Positions 13,900-22,673 of a DNA stretch of 45,075 nucleotides are shown here, in pieces. Where the stretch lies: the NCBI RefSeq assembly GCF_001189845.1, contig NZ_LFLZ01000071.1:1-45075 (forward strand), written 5' to 3'. The notes under the pieces were generated by a model that had not been told where the DNA came from, ran no database searches, and saw only the letters and a list, made by a program, of their open reading frames with translations. Position 1 is the stretch's first letter; each line of letters opens with the position of its first letter. The translations under genes were made by a program, and so were the position numbers. The DNA is from Bradyrhizobium tropiciagri (lineage in GTDB: Bacteria; Pseudomonadota; Alphaproteobacteria; Rhizobiales; Xanthobacteraceae).

Positions 13900-14915
13900 G
13901 CCTCGCTCCCGAGCTGGGACGTCCACAGCAGGTGCTTGCGCAAGTAGAGCAGCAGCGCCGCCAGAGCCACGATCAAGAGGAAGAACACCACCGCGATCGC
14001 CGAGCCGTAGCCGAGGTCGTAATAGACGAAGGCGACGCTGTAGAGATAGACGTTGATGGTCTCCGACGCCGAGCCCGGTCCGCCCTGGGTGATTGCGAAG
14101 ATGATGTCGAAGCTTTTCACCGCGTCGATCATGCGGATCATGCCGGCGATGAACAGGAACGGCATGATCAAGGGGAGCGTGATGAAGCGGAATACCTGCC
14201 AGAAATTGGCGCCGTCGATCTGCGCGCTCTCATAGGGCTCGGTCGGGATCGCGGCGAGGCCGCCGAGCACGATCAGCATCACCAGCGGCGTCCACTGCCA
14301 GGTTTCGACCAGCACCAGCGAGGGGATCACCGTCGTCGGGTTGAACACCCAGAGCTGCGGCGGCAGGCCGACCAGCGACAGCAGATAGTTCAAGACGCCG
14401 AGCTGCGGGTGGAACATCATGGTCCACACCAGCGCGATCGCCACCGGCGTTGCCATCATCGGCATGATGAAGATGCCGCGGAGGAAACCGCGCGCAGCGA
14501 ATTTCTGGTGAAAGACGACAGCCGCCAAGGTGCCGAACACCAGCGGCAGCAGCACCGACAGCGCGGTGTAGGACAGCGTGTGCCCGACCGCCTCGACGAA
14601 GCGCGGATCGGTCGGCAGCCGCAAATAGTTGGCGAGCCCGACGAAGACCGTGGGCGAGCCGACCTTCCATTCCTGCAGGCTCATCCAGATCGTGAACACC
14701 CAGGGAAAGATGATCACCGCGAGCACCACGACGAGCGCCGGGATCACGAACGGCCAGTAGGACGGCGGACGCCATTCACGCGCCGGGGCGGCCTCTCCAG
14801 AGCCTACGGCTCTGGACTCTTGCTTTGACGCGTTTTCTTCACGCGAACCGGTACCCACTTCGCTTGAAAACGCTTTGCTGGCCGCCGCCGGCTCAGTCTG
14901 TGTCACCACGCTCAC
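13896..14915 (-). CDS. ABC sugar-type importer permease (MalF/UgpA-like)
   Basis: This 339-residue permease has a 50-residue hydrophilic N-terminal extension and then six helices (first, WPFVIPALVVVLAVIIFPWVF). The EAA loop is YESAQIDGANFWQVFRFITLP. GTG 14915 overlaps the binding protein stop by four bases (GTGA). It should pair with the downstream MalG-like permease to form the channel for the substrate delivered by the 14912-16234 protein. Sugars, polyols or glycerol-phosphate-like solutes are typical for this family; the substrate is not decidable here. Confidence 0.92.
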   Translation of the reverse strand: MSVVTQTEPAAASKAFSSEVGTGSREENASKQESRAVGSGEAAPAREWRPPSYWPFVIPALVVVLAVIIFPWVFTIWMSLQEWKVGSPTVFVGLANYLRLPTDPRFVEAVGHTLSYTALSVLLPLVFGTLAAVVFHQKFAARGFLRGIFIMPMMATPVAIALVWTMMFHPQLGVLNYLLSLVGLPPQLWVFNPTTVIPSLVLVETWQWTPLVMLIVLGGLAAIPTEPYESAQIDGANFWQVFRFITLPLIMPFLFIAGMIRMIDAVKSFDIIFAITQGGPGSASETINVYLYSVAFVYYDLGYGSAIAVVFFLLIVALAALLLYLRKHLLWTSQLGSEA

Positions 14916-16234
14916 GCTTTTTCGCTACGCTCCAGGATGGGGCGGAATTGCTCGTGCGCCTTCTTCAGCTCGGTGGCGGGATCGGCGCCCGACAGCGTTG
15001 CGGTCAGCGCCGCACCGACGATGTCGCGGAATTCGGCGACGGGGATGATGACGGGCAGGCCGAGCTTGGAGATCTTGGCGGAATCGACCACCGACTGCAG
15101 CCATTCCTTGGTCTTGACGCCCTTGGCGACCTCGGCATCGTCGACGATGGAGTTGCGGAACGGCACGCCGCCGCCGGCCTGCAGCAGGCGCGCACCCTGT
15201 CCGCGCGAGACCACCCATTGGCAGAGCAGATAGGCGGCTTCCTTGTTCTTGCTCGCGGCGGCGATGCCGACGCCGTCGCCATAGGTCGACGAGAATTTCC
15301 CCTTCGGGCCGGCGGGCACCAGCGTGTAGCCGACCTTGCCGACGACGCGCGAGGCGGCCGGGTCCTCCAGCGGCGGCGCCCAGCCGTCGGCGTCGATCCA
15401 CATCGCCGATCGGCCTTGCGTGAAGGAGGCCATCGACTCCATCCAGTTGAAGCCGGCGACGCCGGGCGGCGCGCATTTGGTCAGCAGCCGCTGATAGAGT
15501 TTTGTGGCCTCGATCGCCTCGGGGCCGTCGGTCAGGATATTGCCCTTCGCATCGAGGAATTCGCCGCCATAGTTCAGATAGAAGTTGCTCCACATCGCCA
15601 TGTTGGCGTTGCGCAGGCCGCGGCCGACGAAGCCGTAGATGCCTTCCTTCGGATCGGTGAGCTTCTCGGCGGCGACCGCCATCTCGTCCAGCGTCTTGGG
15701 GACTTCGACGCCCTTCTTCTGGAACAGCTCCTTGTTGTAGTAGAGGATGAAATAGTCGACCGACCACGGCAGCGACAGCATCTGGCCCTTGTCGTTGCGC
15801 GCATATTGCAGGCCGGCCGCCGAGAAATCGCTCTCGACGAGATCCGGCAGCGTCATGCTCGGATCCTTGAGGAAGCCGGACATGTCGGCGAGCCAGCCGG
15901 CCTTCTCGAACTGCCGCTTCTGCACGTGATAGCTGAGGTGAACGACGTCGAAGCTCGGCTTGCCCGAGGACAGCTCGATCACGCATTTCTGACGCTGCTG
16001 CTGCTCGGGGACCTGCTCCGACTCGACCTTGATGCCGGTGAGCTCGGTGAATTCCTTGATGTATTTTTGCAGATTGTCGCCGCGCGGTCCCTTGGCGAGG
16101 CTGACCTCGAGCGTGGTGCCGGAATATTTCTTCCAGTTGACCTCGGCGCGGGCAGGAAATCCGGTCAATCCAACCGCGCCGGCGGCAGCGGTGCCGGCCA
16201 GCATCTGCCGGCGCGAGATCAGGTGATGCGACAT
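14912..16234 (-). CDS. ABC sugar-type substrate-binding protein (COG1653), Tat-exported
   Basis: This 440-residue periplasmic binding protein has a twin-arginine leader (SRRQMLAGTAAAGAVG). It carries the family-1 extracellular solute-binding fold (TGIKVESEQVPEQQQRQK, LPWSVDYFILYYNKELFQKKG, FTQGRSAMWIDADGW). It is the first gene of a three-gene, four-base-overlapping operon with two permeases. An ATPase must be supplied from elsewhere, as is common for COG1653-type systems that share a general MsmK/UgpC-like ATPase. The neighbouring VOC and FAD oxidoreductase genes may act on the imported compound, but that is only proximity. Confidence 0.92.
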   Translation of the reverse strand: MSHHLISRRQMLAGTAAAGAVGLTGFPARAEVNWKKYSGTTLEVSLAKGPRGDNLQKYIKEFTELTGIKVESEQVPEQQQRQKCVIELSSGKPSFDVVHLSYHVQKRQFEKAGWLADMSGFLKDPSMTLPDLVESDFSAAGLQYARNDKGQMLSLPWSVDYFILYYNKELFQKKGVEVPKTLDEMAVAAEKLTDPKEGIYGFVGRGLRNANMAMWSNFYLNYGGEFLDAKGNILTDGPEAIEATKLYQRLLTKCAPPGVAGFNWMESMASFTQGRSAMWIDADGWAPPLEDPAASRVVGKVGYTLVPAGPKGKFSSTYGDGVGIAAASKNKEAAYLLCQWVVSRGQGARLLQAGGGVPFRNSIVDDAEVAKGVKTKEWLQSVVDSAKISKLGLPVIIPVAEFRDIVGAALTATLSGADPATELKKAHEQFRPILERSEKA

Positions 16235-16349
16235 GTTTCTCTCCCTGGACGGTTCTTGTTTGGGAGAGATACTAGCGTCTCAACGTTCCCTGCCTAGCCC
16301 CCACTTGCGCGGCGCCGCTGCATAAAGCCGCGCCGCGCATCCTCCTAAA

Positions 16350-16456
16350 CCCGTCACCCTGAGGAGCGCGAAGCGCGTCTCGAAGGGTCGACGGCCACCA
16401 GCTGGGCCGTGCATCCTTCGAGACGCGCGCAAGGGCGCGCTCCTCAGGATGACGGG
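16350..16456. repeat. Long palindromic intergenic repeat
   Basis: The left arm begins CCCGTCACCCTGAGGAGCGC and the right arm ends with the near-exact complement (GCGCTCCTCAGGATGACGGG). The arms also share GCGTCTCGAAGG, so the whole 107 bases can fold into one imperfect cruciform. Repeats with this CTGAGGAGCGC and CTCGAAGG text are widespread between genes in Bradyrhizobium-like genomes. It occupies most of the 231-base gap between the binding protein and VOC genes. Confidence 0.75.
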
Positions 16457-16465
16457 AAATGGTAG

Positions 16466-17320
16466 CTATGCCTTGACGAAGGCGAGCAGAGTGCCGTTCG
16501 CGGCAGCCGGCGGCACGGTGATGCCGCCACCGCTCTTCACGCCGGTTGCGCCAAGCGCCTTCTCGGCGGCGGCAAGGTCGGCCGCGATCACGAGGCCGGC
16601 GCCGCCGCGATCGGACAGGCCATCCAGCGACACGCCGGGATAGCGCTTGCCGAGCTGGCCGATGGTCAGGAACACGAAGTCGGCGCGATCGCCGCCGGAC
16701 GGCACCGCAACCGCACCGTCGGGATCGTTCCTGACCGCGATATCGATCATCTTCGACAGATGCGCGGCATCGGTCGCGGGATCGGGCGAGACGATCAGCA
16801 CCTGCTTGAGGCGTTTTGCCCCATTGGCATGCGTCATCAATTCGGGAATCCACACCGTCTCGCGGGTCTTGTGCTGGCAGGCGAAGATGCGAACGCCGCC
16901 GGGCGCCTCAGCGGTCGGCCACTGGAAGGTGCGGAATTTCGCCGCCGAGACCGTGCCGTCAGGCAACGTCACCGGGCGTTCGAAATCGGTCGGCCCGATC
17001 GGAGGATAGCCGCGTGCGCGGATCTCCTCGGCGCCGGCGGCGGAATCCACCGCGGTGAACGCGATCCGTTCGATGCCTTCGCCGCGCTTCTCCAGGAAGG
17101 CGCGCGCCGGAGCGTTATGTTCCGTCGGCGTCAGCACACCGAGCAATTCCATGTAGTCGGGGTCGAACATGATGGTGTAGTTGCCCGATCCCATATGCGC
17201 GCTGTGGGTGCCGCGCGGCGACACGGTGAAGCCGAGCCGCTTGTAATTTTCGGCGGCCTTGTCGAGGTCCTTGACCATGACCACGGCGTGATCGATTCCG
17301 ATGACGTTCTTGAGTGCCAC
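16466..17320 (-). CDS. VOC-family protein with glyoxalase-like domain
   Basis: From GTG 17320 this is 284 residues. It opens with the vicinal-oxygen-chelate pattern NVIGIDHAVVMVKDLDKAAENYKRLGFTV; the His in IDHAVV is a usual metal ligand, and MELLGV carries the Glu partner. The second half (about 150-284) is a further, weaker VOC-like repeat. GTG 17320 is preferred over an upstream ATG because GGGAAG precedes it and the upstream part reads through a palindromic repeat. It is divergent from the FAD oxidoreductase. The substrate is unknown; lyase, dioxygenase or binding roles all occur in the family. Confidence 0.78.
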   Translation of the reverse strand: MALKNVIGIDHAVVMVKDLDKAAENYKRLGFTVSPRGTHSAHMGSGNYTIMFDPDYMELLGVLTPTEHNAPARAFLEKRGEGIERIAFTAVDSAAGAEEIRARGYPPIGPTDFERPVTLPDGTVSAAKFRTFQWPTAEAPGGVRIFACQHKTRETVWIPELMTHANGAKRLKQVLIVSPDPATDAAHLSKMIDIAVRNDPDGAVAVPSGGDRADFVFLTIGQLGKRYPGVSLDGLSDRGGAGLVIAADLAAAEKALGATGVKSGGGITVPPAAANGTLLAFVKA

Positions 17321-17356
17321 TTGTTGTCTTCCCGGCTGGAATAAGAGACCTTGCTT

Positions 17357-17409
17357 GATCATGATCTTTTTCGGAAAACCGCTCCGCACTTTTCCGGATC
17401 ATGCTTTAA
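17357..17409. repeat. Rhizobiales-type palindromic repeat in a divergent promoter region
   Basis: The stretch runs from GATCATGATC through TTTTCGGAAAACCG and CGCACTTTTCCGGATCATGC. The ends (GATCATG and its complement) and inner arms (TCGGAAAA and TTTTCCGG) are inverted. This sequence type is very common between genes in Bradyrhizobium, Rhodopseudomonas and Mesorhizobium. It lies between the VOC and FAD oxidoreductase genes and is probably not specific to them. Confidence 0.65.
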
Positions 17410-17450
17410 AGCTAACCAGAATGCCCGGGCACCCGCAAGAAAGGATCACG

Positions 17451-18818
17451 ATGAGCAGCAATGCCGTGCGCTGGCCCAACTCGCTCTGGGCCGCAGTGAC
17501 GCCGTCAGGCCCCGAATGCCCCGAGCTGACCGGCGCGCAGCAGGCCGATGTCGTCATCATCGGCGGCGGCTTCACGGGTCTGTCGACCGCGCTGCATCTG
17601 CGCGAGGCCAATATCGACGTCGCGATCGTCGAGGCCGCCGAGCCGGGCTGGGGCGCTTCGGGCCGCAACAATGGTCAGGTGATCCCGACGCTGTCGCGTC
17701 CCGATCCGGATGACATCATCAAGCGGCACGGCGCAGCCGGCGAGCGCTTCGTCGCGATGCTGCGCGACAGCGCGGCCATGCTGTTCGACGTCGTCAAGCG
17801 CTACGACATCGCGGCCGAGCACGAGCAGGCCGGCTGGGTGCAGCCGGTGCATTCGCCGGGCCGCATCAAGATCGCGGAGCGACGGGTGCAGCAATGGTCC
17901 AAATTCGGCGCGCCGGTGGAATTGCTGTCGCGCGAGCAGACGAGGGACATGCTCGGCTCGGACGCCTGGTACGGCGGCTTCTGGAACAGGACCGGCGGTC
18001 ACGTCAATCCGCTGGCGCTGGCGCGCGGCCTTGCGCGCACCGTGCTCGGCCTCGGCGGACGGATCTATGCCCGTTCGCCTGCGCTCGCCTTCGAGCGCCG
18101 CGGCGATCGCTGGGTGGTGAAGACCGAGAAGGGTGAAATTTCCGGCCGTGCGCTGGTCGTCGCGACCAATGCCTATAGCGGCGAGTTCGCGAAATCGCTG
18201 GTGCCTGAAATCGCGACCGAGGTGATGCCGGTGCTGTCGTGGCAGATGGCGACGCAGCCGCTGTCCGACAACGTTCGCAAGACCATCATTCCCGGCCGGC
18301 AGGCGATGTCGGATACCCATGGCGAGCTGTATTTTGCGCGCTACGACGCGCGCAATCGCCTGGTCACCGGCGGCGCCGTGCTCGGGCCCGGTGACAAGAC
18401 CGGGCGGTTGAAAGCGCGGGTGACCGAGCGGTTGCAACGGCTGTGGCCGCAGATCGGCGACGTCTCCTTCGACTATGTCTGGAATGGCTATGTCGGGATG
18501 ACCGCCGATTTCCTGCCGCGCATGCACAAGCTGGGACCGAACGCCTATGGTTGGACCGGCTGCAACGGCCGCGCCGTCGCGCTGACGATCCCACTCGGCC
18601 GCGAATTGGCGAAGGCTGTCCAGGGCGTGCCGGAGAGCGAGCTGGCGCTGCCGTTCACCGAGCCGGTGCAGTACGTGGCGCACGGATTGCTGCGCAAGCT
18701 CGCGCCCTGGATGCTGGTGCTGTACCGGCAGCGCGATGCACAGGAGCTGGTCAGGGGCGATCGCTTCGAGCTGCTGCGCTGGGCCGAGTATTTCCTCGCC
18801 TCCCGCCGGTCAAGGTGA
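17451..18818 (+). CDS. FAD-dependent oxidoreductase (DadA/PuuB-like amine or amino-acid oxidase)
   Basis: This 455-residue protein begins with the dinucleotide-binding fold ADVVIIGGGFTGLSTALHLRE (GGGFTG at about 38-43). The second FAD contact GWGASGRNNGQV is typical of the DAO family (glycine, D-amino-acid and gamma-glutamylputrescine oxidases). The C-terminal Gly-rich strand (GWTGCNGRAVALTIPLGREL) caps the flavin. ATG 17451 is supported by AAAGGATC upstream. Likely substrates are secondary amines or amino acids. It is divergent from the VOC gene and close to the sugar-type importer. It ends in a hairpin overlapping its stop codon. Confidence 0.87.
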   Translation: MSSNAVRWPNSLWAAVTPSGPECPELTGAQQADVVIIGGGFTGLSTALHLREANIDVAIVEAAEPGWGASGRNNGQVIPTLSRPDPDDIIKRHGAAGERFVAMLRDSAAMLFDVVKRYDIAAEHEQAGWVQPVHSPGRIKIAERRVQQWSKFGAPVELLSREQTRDMLGSDAWYGGFWNRTGGHVNPLALARGLARTVLGLGGRIYARSPALAFERRGDRWVVKTEKGEISGRALVVATNAYSGEFAKSLVPEIATEVMPVLSWQMATQPLSDNVRKTIIPGRQAMSDTHGELYFARYDARNRLVTGGAVLGPGDKTGRLKARVTERLQRLWPQIGDVSFDYVWNGYVGMTADFLPRMHKLGPNAYGWTGCNGRAVALTIPLGRELAKAVQGVPESELALPFTEPVQYVAHGLLRKLAPWMLVLYRQRDAQELVRGDRFELLRWAEYFLASRRSR

Positions 18819-18841
18819 AGCGCGGACCAACGTTGCGCTTC
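18817..18841 (+). terminator. Hairpin at the end of the FAD oxidoreductase gene
   Basis: GAAGCGC (18817-18823) pairs with GCGCTTC (18835-18841) across an 11-base loop, starting inside the TGA stop. No T-run follows. A second small hairpin, TCCGCC-GTT-GGCGGA, lies at 18892-18906 in the leader of the next gene. No promoter was confidently identified in 18842-18972. Confidence 0.4.
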
Positions 18842-18972
18842 GAAGAATGGGAGCCCAAACTGGTCCGGTGGAGCGCCGCGATCACGAGGATTCCGCCGTT
18901 GGCGGATCGTGTAGTGGAAACCCCGACGCGACGCAGGCGTTATTGCCACATACCGAGTCCTGGGAGGTGGGC

Positions 18973-20160
18973 ATGGCGAGGAAGCGCATTGGTATTCTCA
19001 CGGGCGGCGGTGATGTCCCCGGCCTCAACGCGGTGATCAAGAGCGTGACATATCGCGGCAGCGAGGACGACATCGAAGTTGTCGGTCTCCGCCGCGGCTG
19101 GGAGGCCCTCACACACCTGAACCTCGACGACCCGGCGAGCAAGTCCCATTACATCATCCCGCTGAACCGCGAAAATACGCGCGTCATCGACCGGCGTGGC
19201 GGCACCGTGCTGCACTCGAGCCGCACCAATCCATCCAAGATGAAAAAGCTACCCGATCATCTCGCGGGCCAGGACCTGCCATTCTCGGCAAGTAGCAAGG
19301 ACGGTACCGCAACCGGGACATGGGACCTCACCAAGCAGGTGCTGACGAACCTCTCGGGGCTTGGTATCGAGCACCTGATCGCGATCGGCGGCGATGATAC
19401 GCTGAGCTACGCGGACAAGCTGAACGGACTCGGCGTCAAGATCATCGCCATTCCGAAGACGATGGACAACGACGTCCGCAACACCGAGTATTGCATCGGA
19501 TTTTCGACCGCGATCACCCGCGCCAGCGATGCCATCCAGCGACAACGCACCACGGTCGGGTCGCACGAACGGATCGGCATTTTCCGGATCTTCGGCCGCG
19601 ATGCCGGATTTACCGCGCTCTACACCGCGTACGCGACCTCGATCCGATGCGCCATACCCGAATTCAAGGTCAATCTCGATAGACTGATCCAGTTGCTGAT
19701 TGAGGACAAGCGCGGCAACCCGAGCAATTATGCGCTGATCGTCCTCAGCGAGGGTGCCGAGTGGGAAGGTTACAAGGTGCAGGAATACGGCGAGCCTGAC
19801 GCCTACGGTCACCGCAAGAAGGCCAGCGTGGCCGAAGCGCTTGCCGACGAGATCAAGCGTCGCGCGGGCGAGGAGACCATCGTTTCCGACCTCACCTACG
19901 ATCTGCGATCGGGTGACCCCGACTTCATCGACAAGCTTGTCGCTCTGACGTTCGGCAACATGGCCTACGATGCCATCCTGGAAGGCAAGTCCGGCCTCAT
20001 GTCGGCGCTGGTCGATGGCCGCTACGACCTCGTGCCCATCCCCGACGCCAGGCTTGGGCCGCGCAAACTGGACGTCGCCAGCACATACAACACGACGCGC
20101 TACCGGCCGAGCTACGGCAACAAGCGGGGATTGCCGATTTTTCTCACCCGCGCGTCCTAG
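18973..20160 (+). CDS. 6-phosphofructokinase, predicted pyrophosphate-dependent type
   Basis: This 395-residue enzyme phosphorylates fructose 6-phosphate to the 1,6-bisphosphate. It has the phosphate-binding ILTGGGDVPGLNAVI (8-22), GGDDTLSYA (139-147) and the catalytic PKTMDND (161-167, base Asp165). Asp142 in GGDD and Lys162 in PKT take the place of the two glycines that mark ATP-dependent bacterial enzymes (E. coli Gly104 and Gly124); this Asp/Lys pair is the accepted signature of pyrophosphate-using enzymes. GGGAGGTGG before ATG 18973 fixes the start. It stands alone, not in a sugar operon. If PPi-dependent, it could run in both glycolytic and gluconeogenic directions. Confidence 0.9.
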   Translation: MARKRIGILTGGGDVPGLNAVIKSVTYRGSEDDIEVVGLRRGWEALTHLNLDDPASKSHYIIPLNRENTRVIDRRGGTVLHSSRTNPSKMKKLPDHLAGQDLPFSASSKDGTATGTWDLTKQVLTNLSGLGIEHLIAIGGDDTLSYADKLNGLGVKIIAIPKTMDNDVRNTEYCIGFSTAITRASDAIQRQRTTVGSHERIGIFRIFGRDAGFTALYTAYATSIRCAIPEFKVNLDRLIQLLIEDKRGNPSNYALIVLSEGAEWEGYKVQEYGEPDAYGHRKKASVAEALADEIKRRAGEETIVSDLTYDLRSGDPDFIDKLVALTFGNMAYDAILEGKSGLMSALVDGRYDLVPIPDARLGPRKLDVASTYNTTRYRPSYGNKRGLPIFLTRAS

Positions 20161-20218
20161 CACGGGACCCGGGAAAAGGACCGTGGCATGACCCGCTGCT
20201 GGGACCGCGCGTGGCCAA

Positions 20219-21844
20219 CTAGTCGGCGGCTGTGGAGTGCTCGCGCGCGAACTTGCCGCCGGGAATCGCGGACAGCAGCGCCTGCGTGTAGGGATGTTGC
20301 GGCTTGCCGAACACGTCGGCGGTCAGCCCTTGCTCGACCACGGCGCCATCCTTCATCACGGCGACGAGATCGCAGATCTGCGCGGCGACGCGCAGATCGT
20401 GGGTGATGAAGATGATGGAGAGGCCGAGCTGCTGGCGCAGCCCGGCGAGCAACTTCAGCACCTGCGCCTGCACCGAGACGTCGAGCGCCGAGACCGGCTC
20501 GTCGGCGACCAGCACGTCCGGCTTCAGCGCCAGCGCCCGCGCCAGCCCGATGCGCTGGCGCTGGCCGCCGGAAAATTCGTGCGGGTAGCGGTCGCCGGCG
20601 GACGGGTCGAGGCCGACCAGCTCGAACAGCTTTCGCGCTTCGGCGATCGCGGTGGTGCGGTCGGTGCCGTGCACGATCGGTCCCTGCGCCACCAGCTCGG
20701 CCGCCTTGCGGCGCGGGTTGAGCGAGGCAAAGGGATCCTGGAACACCATCTGGATGTGGCGGGTCTCGCGCCTGACATCGTCGCGGCCGAGCTTCGCCCA
20801 ATCCTTGCCGTCGAGCACGATCGAGCCGGTGTCGGGATCGATCAGCCGGACGATGCATCGCGCGAGCGTCGATTTGCCCGATCCGGACTCGCCGACGATG
20901 CCGAGCGTCGCGCCACGCGGCAGGCGCAGCGAGACGTTCTTGACGGCTTCCGTGATCCGCGCGCCGCGGCCGAGAAAGCCGTCGGTGCGGTAAGTTTTTG
21001 AGACCCCGTCGATCGTCAGGATGTCCTTGCCGGAGAGGATGCGCGGTGGCGGCGCCGTCAGCGGCGGGACCGCTGCGATCAGCTGTTTGGTGTAGGCATG
21101 CTGCGGGTCGTTCAGCACCTCGTCGGCGGTGCCTTGCTCGATGATCGCGCCGTGCTGCATCACGACGACGCGGTCGGCGATCTCGGCGACCACGCCGAAA
21201 TCATGGGTGATGAACAGCACCGCCGTCTTCTTGCGCTGCTGCAAATCACGGATCAGCTTCAGGATCTGCGCCTGCGTCGTGACGTCGAGCGCGGTGGTCG
21301 GCTCGTCCGCGATCAACAGCTTCGGGTCGAGCGCGAGCGCCATCGCGATCATGGCGCGCTGGCGCTGGCCGCCGGACAGCTCGTGCGGATAGGCCTTTGC
21401 GGCCGCCCTGGGATCGGGGATGCGCACGTCCTCGAGCAGTGACTGCACCCGCGCATTGATCTCGGCCTTGGACAGGCCGGTGTGGATCGCGAACATCTCG
21501 CCGATCTGGTCGCCGATGGTGCGCAGTGGATTGAGCGCCGTCATCGGCTCCTGGAAGATCATCGCGATGCCGGCGCCGCGCACCTGGCGCATCTCGGCCG
21601 GGTCGGCGGCGCAGAGGTCGCGGCCGTCGAACATCATCCGGCCGCGTTCGATCGTCACCTCGTTCGGCAGCAGCCGCATGATGGCGTTCGCCATCATCGA
21701 CTTGCCGGAGCCGGATTCGCCGACCACGCAGAGGATTTCGTTCGACGCAACTGAAAGCGAAACGTCGGACAGCGCATGCGGCCGGTCGGCGCCCTTGGGC
21801 AGGCGCACCGTCAAGCCGTCGAGCGAAAGGACCCTCTCGCTCAT
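20219..21844 (-). CDS. Peptide/opine ABC importer ATPase, two fused nucleotide-binding domains (DppD-DppF type)
   Basis: This 541-residue protein is a tandem of two ABC ATPases. Domain 1 (about 6-265) has Walker A GESGSGKSM, signature ELSGGQRQR and Walker B LLIADEPTTALD. Domain 2 (about 275-541) has GESGSGKST, EFSGGQRQR and VLVADEPVSALD. Each domain ends with the oligopeptide-type extension (HAYTKQLIAAVP and HPYTQALLSAIP). ATG 21844 overlaps the DppC-like stop by four bases; an open frame extends upstream but is out of keeping with the family start. It powers the permeases encoded just upstream in the same operon. Confidence 0.94.
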   Translation of the reverse strand: MSERVLSLDGLTVRLPKGADRPHALSDVSLSVASNEILCVVGESGSGKSMMANAIMRLLPNEVTIERGRMMFDGRDLCAADPAEMRQVRGAGIAMIFQEPMTALNPLRTIGDQIGEMFAIHTGLSKAEINARVQSLLEDVRIPDPRAAAKAYPHELSGGQRQRAMIAMALALDPKLLIADEPTTALDVTTQAQILKLIRDLQQRKKTAVLFITHDFGVVAEIADRVVVMQHGAIIEQGTADEVLNDPQHAYTKQLIAAVPPLTAPPPRILSGKDILTIDGVSKTYRTDGFLGRGARITEAVKNVSLRLPRGATLGIVGESGSGKSTLARCIVRLIDPDTGSIVLDGKDWAKLGRDDVRRETRHIQMVFQDPFASLNPRRKAAELVAQGPIVHGTDRTTAIAEARKLFELVGLDPSAGDRYPHEFSGGQRQRIGLARALALKPDVLVADEPVSALDVSVQAQVLKLLAGLRQQLGLSIIFITHDLRVAAQICDLVAVMKDGAVVEQGLTADVFGKPQHPYTQALLSAIPGGKFAREHSTAAD

Positions 21845-22671
21845 CGGCTCTTCAGCCTCGGATTGAGCGCATCGTTGAGGCCCTGGCCGACCAGCGACAC
21901 CGCGAGCACCGTGACGAGGATCGCAATGCCGGGGATCGCCGAGACGTACCACTGCACCCGCAGCACATCGCGGCCGAGCCCGATCAGATTGCCCCAGGAG
22001 GCGACGTTGGGATCGGACAGCCTTAAGAAAGCGAGCGCGCTCTCCAGCAGGATCGCGACCGCCATCACCACGCTCGCGTAGACGATCACGGGCGGCAGCG
22101 CGTTGGGCAGGATCTCGCCGAGGATCAACTGGACGTCCTTCATGCCGAGCGTCTTGCCGGCCTGCACGAATTCGCGGTTGCGCAGCGACAGGAACTCGGC
22201 GCGGGTCAGCCGCGCCGGCGCCGGCCACGACACCACGCCGACCGCAATCGTCACCGTGGTCAGCGTCGAGCCGAACACCGCGACCAGCACCAGCAGCAGC
22301 ACGAAGTTCGGCAGGGTCTGGAATGCCTCGGTGATCCGCATCAGGACATTGTCGACCCAGCCGCCGTAATAGCCGGCGAAGGCACCGACCAGGATGCCGA
22401 TCAGGATCGCGATCACGGTGGCGACCCCGCCGATCAGGAGCGAGATCCGCGCGCCGTAGAAGATCTGCGCGGCGATGTCGCGGCCGGAATTATCGGTCCC
22501 GAGCAGGAAGCGCGGATTGGAGAACGGCCAGATCAGCGGCCGGCCCGCCAATGCCAGCGGATCGCGCGGATAGAGGAAACCCGCACTGACCGCCATCGCG
22601 ATGACAAGCAGCAGCAGGATCAGGCCGATCACCGCGGCCGGGCTGCGGAAGTAGCGTTTCATTGCCTCCAT
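21841..22671 (-). CDS. Peptide/opine ABC importer permease (DppC-like)
   Basis: This 276-residue permease has an N-terminal cytoplasmic tail, a first helix (VIGLILLLLVIAMAVSAGFL), a periplasmic loop with GTDNSGRDI typical of DppC/OppC, and five further helices. The EAA-type loop reads AGKTLGMKDVQLILGEILPNALPP. The start at 22671 follows the DppB stop by two bases, and its own stop overlaps the ATPase start. It forms a heterodimeric channel with the DppB-like protein. Confidence 0.93.
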   Translation of the reverse strand: MEAMKRYFRSPAAVIGLILLLLVIAMAVSAGFLYPRDPLALAGRPLIWPFSNPRFLLGTDNSGRDIAAQIFYGARISLLIGGVATVIAILIGILVGAFAGYYGGWVDNVLMRITEAFQTLPNFVLLLVLVAVFGSTLTTVTIAVGVVSWPAPARLTRAEFLSLRNREFVQAGKTLGMKDVQLILGEILPNALPPVIVYASVVMAVAILLESALAFLRLSDPNVASWGNLIGLGRDVLRVQWYVSAIPGIAILVTVLAVSLVGQGLNDALNPRLKSR

Positions 22672-22673
22672 CG

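Noticed and set aside
14825..16297. 490-codon plus-strand open frame opposite the sugar-binding protein gene
   Set aside because: It is an antisense shadow: it is rich in Arg, Gln, His and Asp, and the minus-strand gene has a Tat signal and full family features.
21845..22228. In-frame extension upstream of the peptide importer ATPase, and likewise 25489-26607 upstream of the family-5 binding protein
   Set aside because: The extensions read antisense or out-of-frame text of neighbouring genes and repeats. The chosen starts have ATGA overlap or a ribosome binding site and fit family lengths.
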